Source: Pseudobdellovibrio sp.
GTDB lineage: Bacteria > Bdellovibrionota > Bdellovibrionia > Bdellovibrionales > Bdellovibrionaceae
NCBI GenBank assembly: GCA_023701385.1
Contig: JAMPXC010000016.1
Span: 1 to 61,158 of the forward strand
Reading direction: 5' to 3'
DNA: 61,158 nt
How positions within the stretch are numbered: the first letter of the stretch is position 1; every line of letters starts with the position of its first letter. A model generated the notes under the pieces. The model worked only from the letters and a program-made list of their open reading frames with translations, searched no databases and was not told the origin of the DNA. This document shows positions 15,806 to 25,747 of this stretch, piece by piece. Made by a program: the position numbers and the translations under genes.

Positions 15806-17833
15806 TTATTTGTTTTCTAACTTAGTTAGGTCTTTTACTTTTCCTTCTTCAAGGATAATTAAGTCACCTAACACGTTCGCCGCTTCTTGAATCTCTGGGC
15901 GTTTTAAGTATTCTTTTTCTTTTTCAGCTTTATTAGCATATTTGTTAGCTTTTTTAACTTTGGCTTTTTCTTTTTCGTTTTTATCTTTTTCTTTTACGAT
16001 CTCAGCCACTTTAATTGTCTTACCAAGTTTTTTAGTTTTTTCTAATTCCTCAGTAATTTTTTTGAATTCATCGTTTTTAGAAATACGCTCTTCAGAACGT
16101 ACTTTTAAAGTTTTGATCCAATCGGGCTTAATGAAATCCCAACGGCCTTCACCTTTTTCAACCACCGCATCTTTAGATACGAAAGCATCGATTTTCTTAG
16201 GAGGTAAAGAGTAATCCATTGATTTTTCACCAATGTCATCCACATGGAACGGAGATGGGAATACGATATCGCCATCAACACCTTTATGTTGTGTTGAATA
16301 ACCACCAGGAATGAAGAACATACCGATAGTTACTTTTAAAGCTCCTAATTCGCCCGGAATTGGAAGAACCGTTTGGATTGAGCCTTTACCGTAAGTATGG
16401 TCACCACCAACGATCACAGCGCGGTTATAATCTTTTAAGGCACCTGATAAAATTTCAGAAGCCGAGGCTGATACACGTGAAGTAAGAACTACTACCGGAC
16501 CATCCCAGTCAACTTTATCATCAACGTCTGCTAATGGCGTTTCAGCACCACGGCGTGAAGATTGTTTTACGATATTACCCGTTTTAATGAACATACCACC
16601 GATTTTGACAGCGTCATCCAGTGATCCGCCACCATTGTTTGATAAGTCGATCACGATACCGTCAACTTTTTTAGTTCTGGCATCAGCTAACACTTTTCTC
16701 ATGTCAGCAGAAGATGTTTTACCACCTTTACCGCTATCAGCGTAGAAAGATGGAAAGTTAATGATACCGATTTTTTTCGTTTCACCGTTGATTACTTTAT
16801 CTTGGTAGTAAATGGTGATCGCATTATCTTCTAACGCAATAACTTCACGAGTTAATTCTACGTCGAATTTTTTATTACCAGAACCTTCTTTACGTAAAAT
16901 AGTTAATTTTACTTTTGTGCCTTTAGGGCCACGGATAAGTTTAACGACATCTTTTAATTCCATGTCGACAACGTTTTCCATTTTAGCACCTTTGCTTACA
17001 GCAACGATTTTATCTTTGGGCTCTAATTGGCCAGATTTCGCAGCGGCTCCACCTGTTACTAAAGCTTCGATTGTTGTAAAACCGTCTTCTTGAGAAAGAG
17101 TAGCGCCGATACCTTCAAGTTTTAACTTCATGTCGATGTTAAAATCTTCGTAGTAGTCTTTGCTAAAGAAAGACGAGTGCGGGTCTAACGCTAATGCGAA
17201 AGAGTTTAAGTAGTTCGCTACTAAGTCATCGTATTTGATTTCTTTTAGACGTTTTAAATTTCTTTCGTAGTTTTTGATAACGCGAGTTTTCGCTTCATCA
17301 ATTTTAATGTCTGTTGCTAAGTAGTTCGCAATTTGAAATTGGATATATTTCGATAAGAACTCTTCAGCATCTTTTTGTGTTTTTGGAAAATCTTTTTTAT
17401 CTGGATCGTAAACAAATTCAGTGTCTTTATTAAATTTAAAATCTTTTCCTAAATAAGATTTAACGAACTCAACACGCTCACCGGCACGTTTAACAACTGT
17501 GTCCTGGATTGAACCGATAAATTTACAATCTTTCTTTTTTAAATTTTCAAAAAGATTTTTCATTGATGTTTTGATCGAATCAACATCAGCTTGTAGTAAA
17601 TAAATTTTTGCCGGATCTTGGCGTTTGATGTATTGCTCAATAACGCGTTTTTGCAATTCAGCATCTTCGCTTTTATAAGTTAAGTGATTTGCTAAATACG
17701 CTGATTGAATCGGATCTACCCAGTTACAATCCAGAGATTTATTAAAATCAAAGATTTGCGCATGTGCTTCTGGTTGTGAAAACGAAAATGCCAGAGCCGC
17801 TGCGGCTGCCAATATATACTTGTGTGATTTCAT
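15806..17833 (-). CDS. prc: Tail-specific (C-terminal processing) protease, S41 family
   Basis: This 675-residue periplasmic serine protease cuts proteins at non-polar C-termini and tunes cell-wall hydrolases. It has a signal peptide (residues 1-26, ending A-H-A-Q), an N-terminal helical region, a PDZ domain (about 235-330) and the S41 core. The Ser/Lys dyad is visible as S-A-S-A-S-E (Ser near 457) and Y-G-K-G-S-I-Q (Lys near 482). A charged lysine-rich C-terminal domain follows, as in Prc/Tsp. Length matches Prc (about 680) rather than the shorter CtpA. An AAGGAAG sequence lies rather far upstream of the ATG. Confidence 0.93.
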   Translation of the reverse strand: MKSHKYILAAAAALAFSFSQPEAHAQIFDFNKSLDCNWVDPIQSAYLANHLTYKSEDAELQKRVIEQYIKRQDPAKIYLLQADVDSIKTSMKNLFENLKKKDCKFIGSIQDTVVKRAGERVEFVKSYLGKDFKFNKDTEFVYDPDKKDFPKTQKDAEEFLSKYIQFQIANYLATDIKIDEAKTRVIKNYERNLKRLKEIKYDDLVANYLNSFALALDPHSSFFSKDYYEDFNIDMKLKLEGIGATLSQEDGFTTIEALVTGGAAAKSGQLEPKDKIVAVSKGAKMENVVDMELKDVVKLIRGPKGTKVKLTILRKEGSGNKKFDVELTREVIALEDNAITIYYQDKVINGETKKIGIINFPSFYADSGKGGKTSSADMRKVLADARTKKVDGIVIDLSNNGGGSLDDAVKIGGMFIKTGNIVKQSSRRGAETPLADVDDKVDWDGPVVVLTSRVSASASEILSGALKDYNRAVIVGGDHTYGKGSIQTVLPIPGELGALKVTIGMFFIPGGYSTQHKGVDGDIVFPSPFHVDDIGEKSMDYSLPPKKIDAFVSKDAVVEKGEGRWDFIKPDWIKTLKVRSEERISKNDEFKKITEELEKTKKLGKTIKVAEIVKEKDKNEKEKAKVKKANKYANKAEKEKEYLKRPEIQEAANVLGDLIILEEGKVKDLTKLENK

Positions 17834-18009
17834 AGGTAAGTGCTTCCTTAACTGTTTAGTACAATATACTAACGGTTATTATAGACCTACTCTTGATAAA
17901 GATGCAGACAATATTAGCAGTTATGCCCTTCGTCTGAACGATCAAACAAGTATTATGTTAAGCTGTGATTGGATGTGTGTCTTAATGTGGATCAGTTTAT
18001 TTATTTCAA

Positions 18010-18912
18010 CTATTTTCGTTTAGCTAATTGGTCAAATAGATCTAATTGCTCAAGACCGTCATTTACAAGAGGCGTCGTTAAGCCGTGTTGCGAAATCTCG
18101 TGCTTCACGAAATCACCACCGTGAGTTTCAATCATGAAAAATGACATCTCAGGATACTGCGACTTTAGTCGAGTCATCTCTTCAACAATCAACTGAATAT
18201 TCTTTGGATCATCGTCGCTCATACCAAAACGGTGATGCGGGCTATAACCATAAACTTCAATCGCACGCTCAACAGAAGCACGAATGGCTTTTTGTTTTAG
18301 CTCAGCTGTCGACATTTTAAATTCATGATCACCAAAACCTTGGCGAATATGCTTGTTGCTGCAAGCAAATAAACTTAAATAATTTGGTTCTAAGGGCAAG
18401 TGTCCGTTTTTTACGAATTCATAAATTCCCGCACGAAGCGTTTCAGCAGAGTGTCCGCGCGCAGTGATCACCGAAATCGGGCGCTGATTAAAAACTGCAT
18501 GATAGAAACAATCCCACGAAGGACCTTTCCACTGCCCGTCCGGATGACCTAAAGCGACCATCACATCTTGCACGAAACTTTGCTTTTTACCTAGCTGACG
18601 CTCTACTTCTTCGATCTGCACATCGCGAAAGTGCCTGAATGTTCCAACAGCATCATCAAATGAAATATCATAGTGTTCGTAGGGACCATTTTTTCCGATT
18701 GAAGAATGGTGCAAAGCCCACTCAGCAGACGATAAGTGTAATTCTTCTTTCGTTTCTTTATGAAACAAAACTAGAGGTGTCGTTAAAAAAGCGATGTTGT
18801 CGTCGAAGTCAAAAAAGTAAAAACTACGACCGCCGCGATGGAAATTTCTATCCGGCTCTTTCGATCTAGTTTGTCCCAGCTCAAGCTGGCCTTTTTTTAC
18901 TTCATCAGACAT
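18010..18912 (-). CDS. HAD-like phosphatase-fold protein, function unknown
   Basis: This is a 300-residue protein. Three HAD-superfamily signatures appear in order: F-F-D-F-D-D-N-I-A-F (motif I, nucleophile Asp near residue 35), S-V-I-T-A-R-G-H-S (motif II) and G-M-S-D-D-D-P-K-N (motif IV acidic cluster). The spacing of more than 100 residues between motifs I and II leaves room for a large cap domain containing several His/Trp residues. No signal peptide is present. It starts 1 base after the topA stop, so it is probably co-transcribed with topA. The substrate is unknown; it is not a close match to any named HAD enzyme I can recall. Confidence 0.75.
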   Translation of the reverse strand: MSDEVKKGQLELGQTRSKEPDRNFHRGGRSFYFFDFDDNIAFLTTPLVLFHKETKEELHLSSAEWALHHSSIGKNGPYEHYDISFDDAVGTFRHFRDVQIEEVERQLGKKQSFVQDVMVALGHPDGQWKGPSWDCFYHAVFNQRPISVITARGHSAETLRAGIYEFVKNGHLPLEPNYLSLFACSNKHIRQGFGDHEFKMSTAELKQKAIRASVERAIEVYGYSPHHRFGMSDDDPKNIQLIVEEMTRLKSQYPEMSFFMIETHGGDFVKHEISQHGLTTPLVNDGLEQLDLFDQLAKRK

Positions 18913-18913
18913 G

Positions 18914-21601
18914 CTATTTCTTCTTTTTAGTAATCGTTTTTTTAGCTGGTGCTGCTTCTGCTTTTTCGGCAGGTTTAGCGGCTTTTTTAACGGTCTTTGT
19001 CGCTTTTTTCGCGCCCTTTTTACCTTTAGTTCCAGCTTCGGCTAATTTCTCATTCATTAGCTCAAAAGCCTTCTCTTTAGTGATCGTATCAGCCGTTACA
19101 CCTTCTGGTAAGCCAACATTTGTTTTACCAGCTTTAAGGTATGGACCATAAGGACCATTAAACAAACTCACTTCGATATCGAACTGCGGATGTTTACCAA
19201 ATTCTTTTAAAGCCGCCGCTTTACCGCGACCTTTTTTAGGAATCGCAAATAGCGCTAAAGCTTTTTCTAAATTCATTGTGAAAACTGATTCTGTTTTTGG
19301 AATTGAACGGTAATCACCATCACATACAACGTAAGGACCAAAACGGCCAACGCCTGCTTTGATATCTTTGCCGTTACCAGGATTTGTTCCTAATGATTTA
19401 GGTAATGCTAAAATTTCTAAAGCCATCTCATAATTAACAGCTGTCGGATCCATTCCCGGAGGTAAAGTTGAACGTTTGATTTCTTCATCATCGTTCTCAC
19501 CTAACTGAACATAAGCACCATAACGGCCATTTAACACGTAAATTTTCTTACCCGTTTTAGGATCAGTACCCAGAGAATCAGCACCTTTAATTTTTTGCTC
19601 AATTAATTTTTCAATCGTATCTGAAGTTACATCAGCCGGAGCTTCAGCATCTGGAATTGAAGCACTGAAAGACTCTTCGCCTCTTTGTGTTTTGACGTAC
19701 GCACCGTATTTACCCACGTGAAATTCGTACTTATCTAATCCATCAAGTTTAATTGTACGCGCTTCTTCAGGATTGATATTACCTTCTTCTTCGGCCACTA
19801 ACGAGCGTAATCCTTTTTTACCGTGATAAACGCTAGCTAAGTAACTTTCCCAATCTAACTCACCGTCTGCGATATTATCTAACGAAGCTTCCATCTCAGA
19901 TGTGAAACCTAAATCCACATACTGAGTTAAGTGGTTCGCTAAAAGTTTTGATACAACCATCGCTGTAAATGTTGGAATTAAAGCATTTCCCATTTTTTTC
20001 ACGTAACCACGATCAATAATTGTTCCAATAACAGAAGCGTAAGTTGATGGGCGACCGATACCTTCTTTTTCCATTGTTTGAACTAAAGAAGCCTCGGTAA
20101 AGCGCGCTGGTGGTTTTGTTTCGTGCGCTGTTGGTTCCATCTTCTGTGGCTTCACAGAATCATTTTGTTTTAATTGCGGTAAGCGCACTTCGCGTGATTC
20201 TAAATCCGCTTCTGGATCATCAGAACCTTCTACGTAAGCACGTAAGAAACCTGGAAACTCAATCGTTGTGCCTGTGGCATTAAAGATCGTGTTGTCTGCA
20301 GAAAGTTTTGCCGAAACTTGCTTTTGACGAGAGTCTGTCATTTGCGAAGCCATTGTACGTTTCCAGATTAATTCATAAAGTTTAGCTTGCGGGCCAGATA
20401 AGCCCGTATCGTCAGGATCTTGAAAGTGTGTTCCTGCTGGACGAATACACTCATGGGCCTCTTGCGCGCCTTTTACTTTTTTATTGTCGTAAAGTCTTGG
20501 TTGCGCCGGCAAATACTCTTTACCGTATTTTTCACTGATCGCTGTGCGCGCCGCTTGAATCGCTTCTTGTGATAACGACGTCGAGTCAGTACGCATGTAA
20601 GTGATAAAACCTTGCTCGTAAAGTTTTTGCGCCACTTGCATTGTTTCGCGCGAGCTCATTCCTAATTTACGATTGGCTTCTTGTTGTAAAGTCGAAGTGA
20701 TAAACGGTGCATAAGGTTTTCTGTGAACAGGTTTTTCTTCAACCTCTGTCACTTTCCAAGACGCCGCTTGAACTTTTGCAGCTAAGCTTTGCGCTGTCTT
20801 AGAATCTAAAACTAATAAATCTTTTCCGGCGTTCAGTTGGCCGGTCAAACCATCGAAGTCTTTACCCGTTGCTACGCGCTTTTGATCTACCGTTAATAGT
20901 TTGGCTTCAAAACTTTCGCCACCTTTATCAAGGTACGCTGTTAAACCGTAGTAATTAGATTTTTTAAAACGGATGCGTTCTTTTTCGCGCTCAACGATCA
21001 AACGAACCGCCACTGACTGCACGCGGCCTGCAGATAAACCGTAAGCTACTTTTTTCCAAAGTAGCGGAGAAATTGTATAACCCACTAAACGATCTAAGAT
21101 ACGGCGTGCTTCTTGGGCACGAACTAAATTGTAATCGATCTCTCTCGTTTGGCTTAAAGATTTTTGAATCGCTTCTTTTGTGATCTCATGAAACACCATG
21201 CGTTTAGTTGGAACGCGCGGTTTTAAAACTTCCTGTAAGTGCCAGCTGATTGATTCTCCCTCGCGGTCTTCATCGGTTGCGAGATACAGCACATCGGCTT
21301 CTTCAAGTTTGTCTTTTAAATTTTTGATAACTTTTGTTTTATCTTTTGGAATGCAATACAAAGGCTCGAAATTTTTATCAACGTTTACACCCAGCTGAGC
21401 CCATTTTTCTTTTTTAACTTTTTCAGGAATATCTTTTGAAGATTGCGGAAGATCACGCACGTGGCCCATGCAAGATTCAACGATAAAATCTTTACCTAAA
21501 AATTTACGAATTGTTTTGGCTTTGGTGGGTGACTCGACAATCACTAACTTTGTTCCGGAACCTAATGAGTCACTCGCCGATGATGCAGCTTTTTTAGCCA
21601 T
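18914..21601 (-). CDS. topA: DNA topoisomerase I
   Basis: This 895-residue type IA topoisomerase relaxes negative supercoils. The TOPRIM domain starts at V-I-V-E-S-P-T-K-A-K-T-I near residue 20, and the catalytic tyrosine lies in F-I-T-Y-M-R-T-D-S (about 335). The C-terminal part has four repeats with the G-x-Y/F-G-x-Y-V/L pattern (about 630-850), the zinc-free topoisomerase C-terminal repeat; no Cys4 zinc ribbons are seen. It ends in about 40 residues rich in Lys and Ala, similar to histone H1 tails and to the tails on other proteins in this window. It is followed at once by the HAD-like gene. Confidence 0.97.
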   Translation of the reverse strand: MAKKAASSASDSLGSGTKLVIVESPTKAKTIRKFLGKDFIVESCMGHVRDLPQSSKDIPEKVKKEKWAQLGVNVDKNFEPLYCIPKDKTKVIKNLKDKLEEADVLYLATDEDREGESISWHLQEVLKPRVPTKRMVFHEITKEAIQKSLSQTREIDYNLVRAQEARRILDRLVGYTISPLLWKKVAYGLSAGRVQSVAVRLIVEREKERIRFKKSNYYGLTAYLDKGGESFEAKLLTVDQKRVATGKDFDGLTGQLNAGKDLLVLDSKTAQSLAAKVQAASWKVTEVEEKPVHRKPYAPFITSTLQQEANRKLGMSSRETMQVAQKLYEQGFITYMRTDSTSLSQEAIQAARTAISEKYGKEYLPAQPRLYDNKKVKGAQEAHECIRPAGTHFQDPDDTGLSGPQAKLYELIWKRTMASQMTDSRQKQVSAKLSADNTIFNATGTTIEFPGFLRAYVEGSDDPEADLESREVRLPQLKQNDSVKPQKMEPTAHETKPPARFTEASLVQTMEKEGIGRPSTYASVIGTIIDRGYVKKMGNALIPTFTAMVVSKLLANHLTQYVDLGFTSEMEASLDNIADGELDWESYLASVYHGKKGLRSLVAEEEGNINPEEARTIKLDGLDKYEFHVGKYGAYVKTQRGEESFSASIPDAEAPADVTSDTIEKLIEQKIKGADSLGTDPKTGKKIYVLNGRYGAYVQLGENDDEEIKRSTLPPGMDPTAVNYEMALEILALPKSLGTNPGNGKDIKAGVGRFGPYVVCDGDYRSIPKTESVFTMNLEKALALFAIPKKGRGKAAALKEFGKHPQFDIEVSLFNGPYGPYLKAGKTNVGLPEGVTADTITKEKAFELMNEKLAEAGTKGKKGAKKATKTVKKAAKPAEKAEAAPAKKTITKKKK

Positions 21602-21696
21602 TGTGTGTTGTATCCTTTATGATAGAGTGTCTATATTATATGTAGTGACCGCGTAGAAAAAACAACCTCTTTTTCCTAACGAGCTAAAGGCAGAAC

Positions 21697-22473
21697 ATGA
21701 AACCCATTTCAGAATTCACGACAAAAATCCAGTTTCTGTTAACCGACATCGATGACACGATCACGACGAATGGCCAGCTCACAGCGGAATCTTACGCCGC
21801 CTTAGCAAAATTGAAGCAGCACGGTATCAAAGTTATTCCCGTCACAGGACGCCCTGCTGGATGGTGCGATATGATCGCCCGCTTCTGGCCTGTGGATGCC
21901 GTGATTGGCGAAAACGGCGGGCTATATTACCGATATCACGAAAGAAAAATGCTACGCTGGAATTTTGCTGATGAAAAAACATTGGCAGAAAATCAAAAAA
22001 AACTGCAAGTGATCCGTGCTGAAATTAAACAGAAAGTTCCTAAAGCTGCAATTTCAGCAGACCAATTCTGCCGCATTTACGATTTAGCTGTCGATTTTTG
22101 TGAAGACATCCCAAGACTTTCAGACGACGAAATCAAAGCCATAGTGGCGATTTTTAAAGCGCATGGCGCAACGGCTAAAGTCAGTTCAATTCACGTCAAC
22201 GGATGGTTTGGTGCCTTTAACAAAGTCACAACGGCTAAACTTTTATTACAAAAAGAATTCGGATTAAACGAAGCACAAATTCTTGAACAGTGCGCTTACG
22301 TTGGTGATTCGCCCAATGACGAGCCGTTATTTGAGAATTTCAGACACACTTTTGGTGTAGCGAATGTACGTGATTTCACCTCACAAATGAAACATTTGCC
22401 AGCCTTTGTTGCGCCTTCTGAATCAGGCCGTGGCTTTTGCGAAATCGTAGAAAAAATTATTTCTAATAAATAA
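21697..22473 (+). CDS. HAD-IIB family hydrolase
   Basis: This 258-residue Cof-type/sucrose-phosphatase-like HAD phosphatase has motif I as T-D-I-D-D-T-I-T-T-N (nucleophile Asp near 17), motif II as V-T-G-R-P-A-G-W, the N-G-G segment typical of type IIB, and motif IV as V-G-D-S-P-N-D. It probably dephosphorylates a sugar phosphate in the cytosol. It is divergent from topA. Its 3' end overlaps the end of the convergent outer-membrane protein gene by 11 bases, so no terminator lies between them. Confidence 0.88.
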   Translation: MKPISEFTTKIQFLLTDIDDTITTNGQLTAESYAALAKLKQHGIKVIPVTGRPAGWCDMIARFWPVDAVIGENGGLYYRYHERKMLRWNFADEKTLAENQKKLQVIRAEIKQKVPKAAISADQFCRIYDLAVDFCEDIPRLSDDEIKAIVAIFKAHGATAKVSSIHVNGWFGAFNKVTTAKLLLQKEFGLNEAQILEQCAYVGDSPNDEPLFENFRHTFGVANVRDFTSQMKHLPAFVAPSESGRGFCEIVEKIISNK

Positions 22474-23713
22474 CTTTAAGGCCGACTGTAGCTTTCCAGT
22501 CATCAAGAAGTTTAAATTCGCTATCTTGTTCTCCGCGAAAAGCCGAGTACTGGCCAAACACGTTCATCCAATCAAGCACTGATTTATCGAATTCAAATTG
22601 TTCAACACCCGAATTGTCCATAAGCGATGTTAAAGAACGAAAGAATAAACTTAAGTCTTTAATTTCAAAGGGATCCGTTTTACGTAAAGAGAAATACACA
22701 TAATTTTGCGATAACAACTCTAAACCAGATTTTTGAAAACGTTTGATGTTATCTACCAAGTAAGGTGAAAGCTGTGATGATGCTAAAAGTGCACAATCAA
22801 ACTTTTTTTGATCGTAGCCGGCTGAATTATAAATATACTCTAATCTAGCATCAAAGTTATCTTCGTAGCGAAATCCGGCAACTGCTAAAGTCGACATCGC
22901 ACCATCTTGATCACTCGGAAGCATTCGCTGAAAAACACCGTCAGTCTGCGGCTCGTAAAATAAATTATTCACACTGTGTTTAGCATCAGCATAGATACTC
23001 ATACCTTCGGTGAATTCGTATTGAAAATATTCACCTATAAAAAAATCAGCGTTATCTGGAATACCAAAAGCTAAGCCTAAGAAGTTTCTTGTGCCCGTCC
23101 AAGCGGTTTCAAACTTTCCGGCAAATTGAGGTTTAAACTTTTCTTCGGCGATCCAGTGAGCTTCGTTATTTGAAACAGGCTCTACCATAAAAACAAAGTT
23201 GTAATCAGATTTGGCATTCCAGTTCAAACGCAGTAAGGCTTTACCTTTTTCTTTATACACCAAACTTCTTTGATCGGTATTAAAATGAAAGAACGGATTT
23301 GATGGATTTAAAATTTCAGCCGGGCCCCATTGGTAAACCTGAAGGCCAACAGTTGTAAAAATACGATCAGTGATATATTGCTCATAAAAAGCATCCGTTA
23401 GATTTAAGTCAGTGTCGTTTTTAGATTCATTTTTTAGAGTTGTTTCGGTTTTATAATTTTGTTGGTACGACACTAACCTTGGACGAAAAATAATTTTCGC
23501 ATCGTTAATTAACCACTTAAATTCAGCTCGCTGATCTAAAAAAACGCTGGTTTCAGGAATATTTAAAACTTCATTGCCGATATTAATAATCGAGTCGGCG
23601 TAATCACGCTGTTCACCAAATAAATACGCTTCATAACTAAAACCGAACTCCACGTTTTGCGCCAACGCTGATAACGGAAGTAAAAGTGATAAAACCAAAA
23701 GCCATTTACACAT
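22463..23713 (-). CDS. Predicted outer-membrane beta-barrel protein of an ABC/LolA operon
   Basis: This 416-residue protein has a signal peptide (residues 1-18, A-L-A-Q site). The mature part has alternating strands with many aromatic residues and ends in valine-isoleucine-tyrosine, a terminal aromatic as in outer-membrane barrels. The segment V-Y-Q-W-G-P-A-E-I-L-N-P-S-N-P resembles the Q-x-x-W-G-E-x-x-x-N-P pattern of DUF1302-type barrels; this is a resemblance noted by eye. It is the last gene of a five-gene operon and overlaps the preceding permease gene by 8 bases. It could be the outer-membrane exit or acceptor for the exported cargo. Confidence 0.75.
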   Translation of the reverse strand: MCKWLLVLSLLLPLSALAQNVEFGFSYEAYLFGEQRDYADSIINIGNEVLNIPETSVFLDQRAEFKWLINDAKIIFRPRLVSYQQNYKTETTLKNESKNDTDLNLTDAFYEQYITDRIFTTVGLQVYQWGPAEILNPSNPFFHFNTDQRSLVYKEKGKALLRLNWNAKSDYNFVFMVEPVSNNEAHWIAEEKFKPQFAGKFETAWTGTRNFLGLAFGIPDNADFFIGEYFQYEFTEGMSIYADAKHSVNNLFYEPQTDGVFQRMLPSDQDGAMSTLAVAGFRYEDNFDARLEYIYNSAGYDQKKFDCALLASSQLSPYLVDNIKRFQKSGLELLSQNYVYFSLRKTDPFEIKDLSLFFRSLTSLMDNSGVEQFEFDKSVLDWMNVFGQYSAFRGEQDSEFKLLDDWKATVGLKVIY

Positions 23714-25019
23714 AAGTTAAGTTATCGATGATTTTGCTGCGAATAATTTGCCGTGTCGCAAAGTATGTCGCAATTGTTCCTACTGAAAGTAATAAAAGAA
23801 AGGCGGCAATATACGCTTCAGAATAAAAAGCGATTCTAAAAGCCACAGGCTCAGATAAAATTCCGCCTTTGTATAAAATCTTAACTGAATTAAATCCCAC
23901 AGTTAGAATAGCAGCCATCACAGCCCCCACCCCGGTTCCCATAATAGATAAAAATAAACTTTCTAAGAAAAACATTTTAACCACTTGCTGTGGTAAAAAA
24001 CCGATACTGCGCATAGTTCCGATTTCGCGTGTTCGCTCTTTTACTAGCTTTACCATGGTGTTTAAAACTGACAACGTCGAAACAATCACAATCACGATCA
24101 CCACGAAATTTCTAAAGATCGAAAGAAAATCCATAGTCTTTGTATACATCTCACCTAAGCGGTGATCTTGCCAACGTTGAGCTTGTAGATAATTTTTATC
24201 TTTTAAAATCGTGTTATTGATATAATCCACAATCGAAGCAACCGACCTACCGGGAACTTCTAAAGTGATAAAGCTGACTTTATCGGTGTTCATTAAAGTC
24301 TGCGCTGCTTCAAGCGACGTTTGAATATAACGATCATCAACATCTTTATAACCAGCATCCATCAGCGCCACAGCCGCAAGATCCACCGCATTTAGCTGAC
24401 CGTCGACTGTAGTTGTGGAAATCTGTAAATCTTTAGTTAAACACTCAAAAGGCTTATCCACTTCGGCATAGCCACCGTAAAAAGTTAAAGTGTTTGGATC
24501 TTTCACCCAAGTGCACGCCAGTTTTCGTGCCAGGCCTTGCCCTAGAGCTCCTACAAACGGTGTCTCTTGACGATCTAGCGGAGCTCCATAAGTCACATTC
24601 CATGACCAGTTTTTTCCACGCAGTTTTTCACCGTCGACTAAATCATAGCCACGGCCTAATAAAATCTGCGATTGCACACCGTTAGTAATCATACCTTGGA
24701 AATTTAAGTTACGAACGACATGAGGAGCTTTTACCGGATCAGCTTTTACTTGTTGTAAAATATAATCCTGATCTTCTTTCGTGATCCAAAAATTCCAAGG
24801 GTTAGTAACACCCTCTTTTGAATACTGATCTTTATGTTCGATAATAATGTCGCCCAGCATCTGACGATGTTGAAAGTTATCAATATACATCGCTTTTACA
24901 TCGTCGATGTAACCGTCAAACAACACCAAAGAAACAAATGAAGCAGATAAGCTTAATAACGCCGAAATCGAATGGCGCCAGTTCTTTAAAGTGTTACGAA
25001 AAGCGATCTTAATTAACAT
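23706..25019 (-). CDS. FtsX/LolE-type ABC permease (second of two)
   Basis: This 437-residue membrane protein has one N-terminal membrane segment (about 18-38), a large periplasmic domain (about 40-285) and three C-terminal segments, the MacB/FtsX/LolCE arrangement. The FtsX-domain signature V-K-E-R-T-R-E-I-G-T-M-R-S-I-G-F is clear, the site that couples to the ATPase. It follows the LolA-like gene by 5 bases and overlaps the barrel gene. With the first permease it would form a heterodimer. The periplasmic domain contains conserved-looking cysteines, two of them in the C-T-W and F-E-C-L contexts. Confidence 0.88.
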   Translation of the reverse strand: MLIKIAFRNTLKNWRHSISALLSLSASFVSLVLFDGYIDDVKAMYIDNFQHRQMLGDIIIEHKDQYSKEGVTNPWNFWITKEDQDYILQQVKADPVKAPHVVRNLNFQGMITNGVQSQILLGRGYDLVDGEKLRGKNWSWNVTYGAPLDRQETPFVGALGQGLARKLACTWVKDPNTLTFYGGYAEVDKPFECLTKDLQISTTTVDGQLNAVDLAAVALMDAGYKDVDDRYIQTSLEAAQTLMNTDKVSFITLEVPGRSVASIVDYINNTILKDKNYLQAQRWQDHRLGEMYTKTMDFLSIFRNFVVIVIVIVSTLSVLNTMVKLVKERTREIGTMRSIGFLPQQVVKMFFLESLFLSIMGTGVGAVMAAILTVGFNSVKILYKGGILSEPVAFRIAFYSEAYIAAFLLLLSVGTIATYFATRQIIRSKIIDNLTYV

Positions 25020-25024
25020 TTCGA

Positions 25025-25747
25025 CTATCTCGTTAAATTATTCACATTAAAAATAGAATTTGAAACCTGAGTCACTTTAGGAGCTTTGTAAGTGATCGTG
25101 CTTTTATTATTTTGAAATTTAGCATCGGCAATAGCTAGTTCACTGATAAAAGGAAATGTTTCACCAGCAGCAGTTAATGTATTACCGTATTTTAATAAAC
25201 CCACTTTAAATGGTTTACCTTGTAATGTTAAAAACTCAGCTTTCATCGCTAATTTCGTTTTATCGCTGATCCAATAACGAATTTTATCGTAAGTTAAGTT
25301 TTTCGATTTCGCCGTTAACATTAAGACATGCATTTTTTCGCCGTTTAAGTTTTCTGTCTTTTCAATCACCGCTGAATAATCACGCGCGTAGTGGGTTGAC
25401 GCGATATCGCCGTTCGCCGCTTGGCCTGTTAACTTTTGACGAGCTGAAATTGAAACTGGCTTTTTTAAAGACGGTTTAAAAAACCACATATTGCGGTCGT
25501 TAAAGATATAAACTTCACCTTTGTTCTTTGCAGGCTTTGTCGCTTCCACATAAGCATCATCGCCTTTAGCTTTAATATTAAATTCACGCGTGCTACTTTC
25601 TCCATTTTCTTCGGTTTCAATGACCGCATTCCACTGCACGCCATCTTTAACACTTCCACGGGCACGGTCTGAAGCTTTTAATAAGTCTGAGGCAAGATCT
25701 GCTTTTGCATAGAAAGGAATCGCCAATAAAAGAATTAAGAATTTCAC
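25025..25747 (-). CDS. LolA-like outer-membrane lipoprotein-sorting protein
   Basis: This 240-residue periplasmic protein has a signal peptide (about residues 1-16, Y-A-K-A-D). The body fits the LolA/LppX-like fold (COG2834): W-N-A-V-I-E-T, then a strand with K-G-D-D-A-Y-V-E, M-W-F-F-K-P and a W-I-S-D-K-T-K-L segment. The family carries lipids or lipoproteins in a hydrophobic groove between the membranes. Its start overlaps the first permease stop by four bases (25744-25747). A position between two permease genes suggests a dedicated carrier that takes cargo from the ABC complex to the outer membrane. Confidence 0.82.
   Translation of the reverse strand: MKFLILLLAIPFYAKADLASDLLKASDRARGSVKDGVQWNAVIETEENGESSTREFNIKAKGDDAYVEATKPAKNKGEVYIFNDRNMWFFKPSLKKPVSISARQKLTGQAANGDIASTHYARDYSAVIEKTENLNGEKMHVLMLTAKSKNLTYDKIRYWISDKTKLAMKAEFLTLQGKPFKVGLLKYGNTLTAAGETFPFISELAIADAKFQNNKSTITYKAPKVTQVSNSIFNVNNLTR

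Noticed and set aside
17820-18023. A + strand frame filling the gap upstream of the tail-specific protease gene, ending in a hydrophobic segment.
   Set aside because: It overlaps both neighbouring genes at its ends, has no ribosome site, and the gap must hold the protease promoter.
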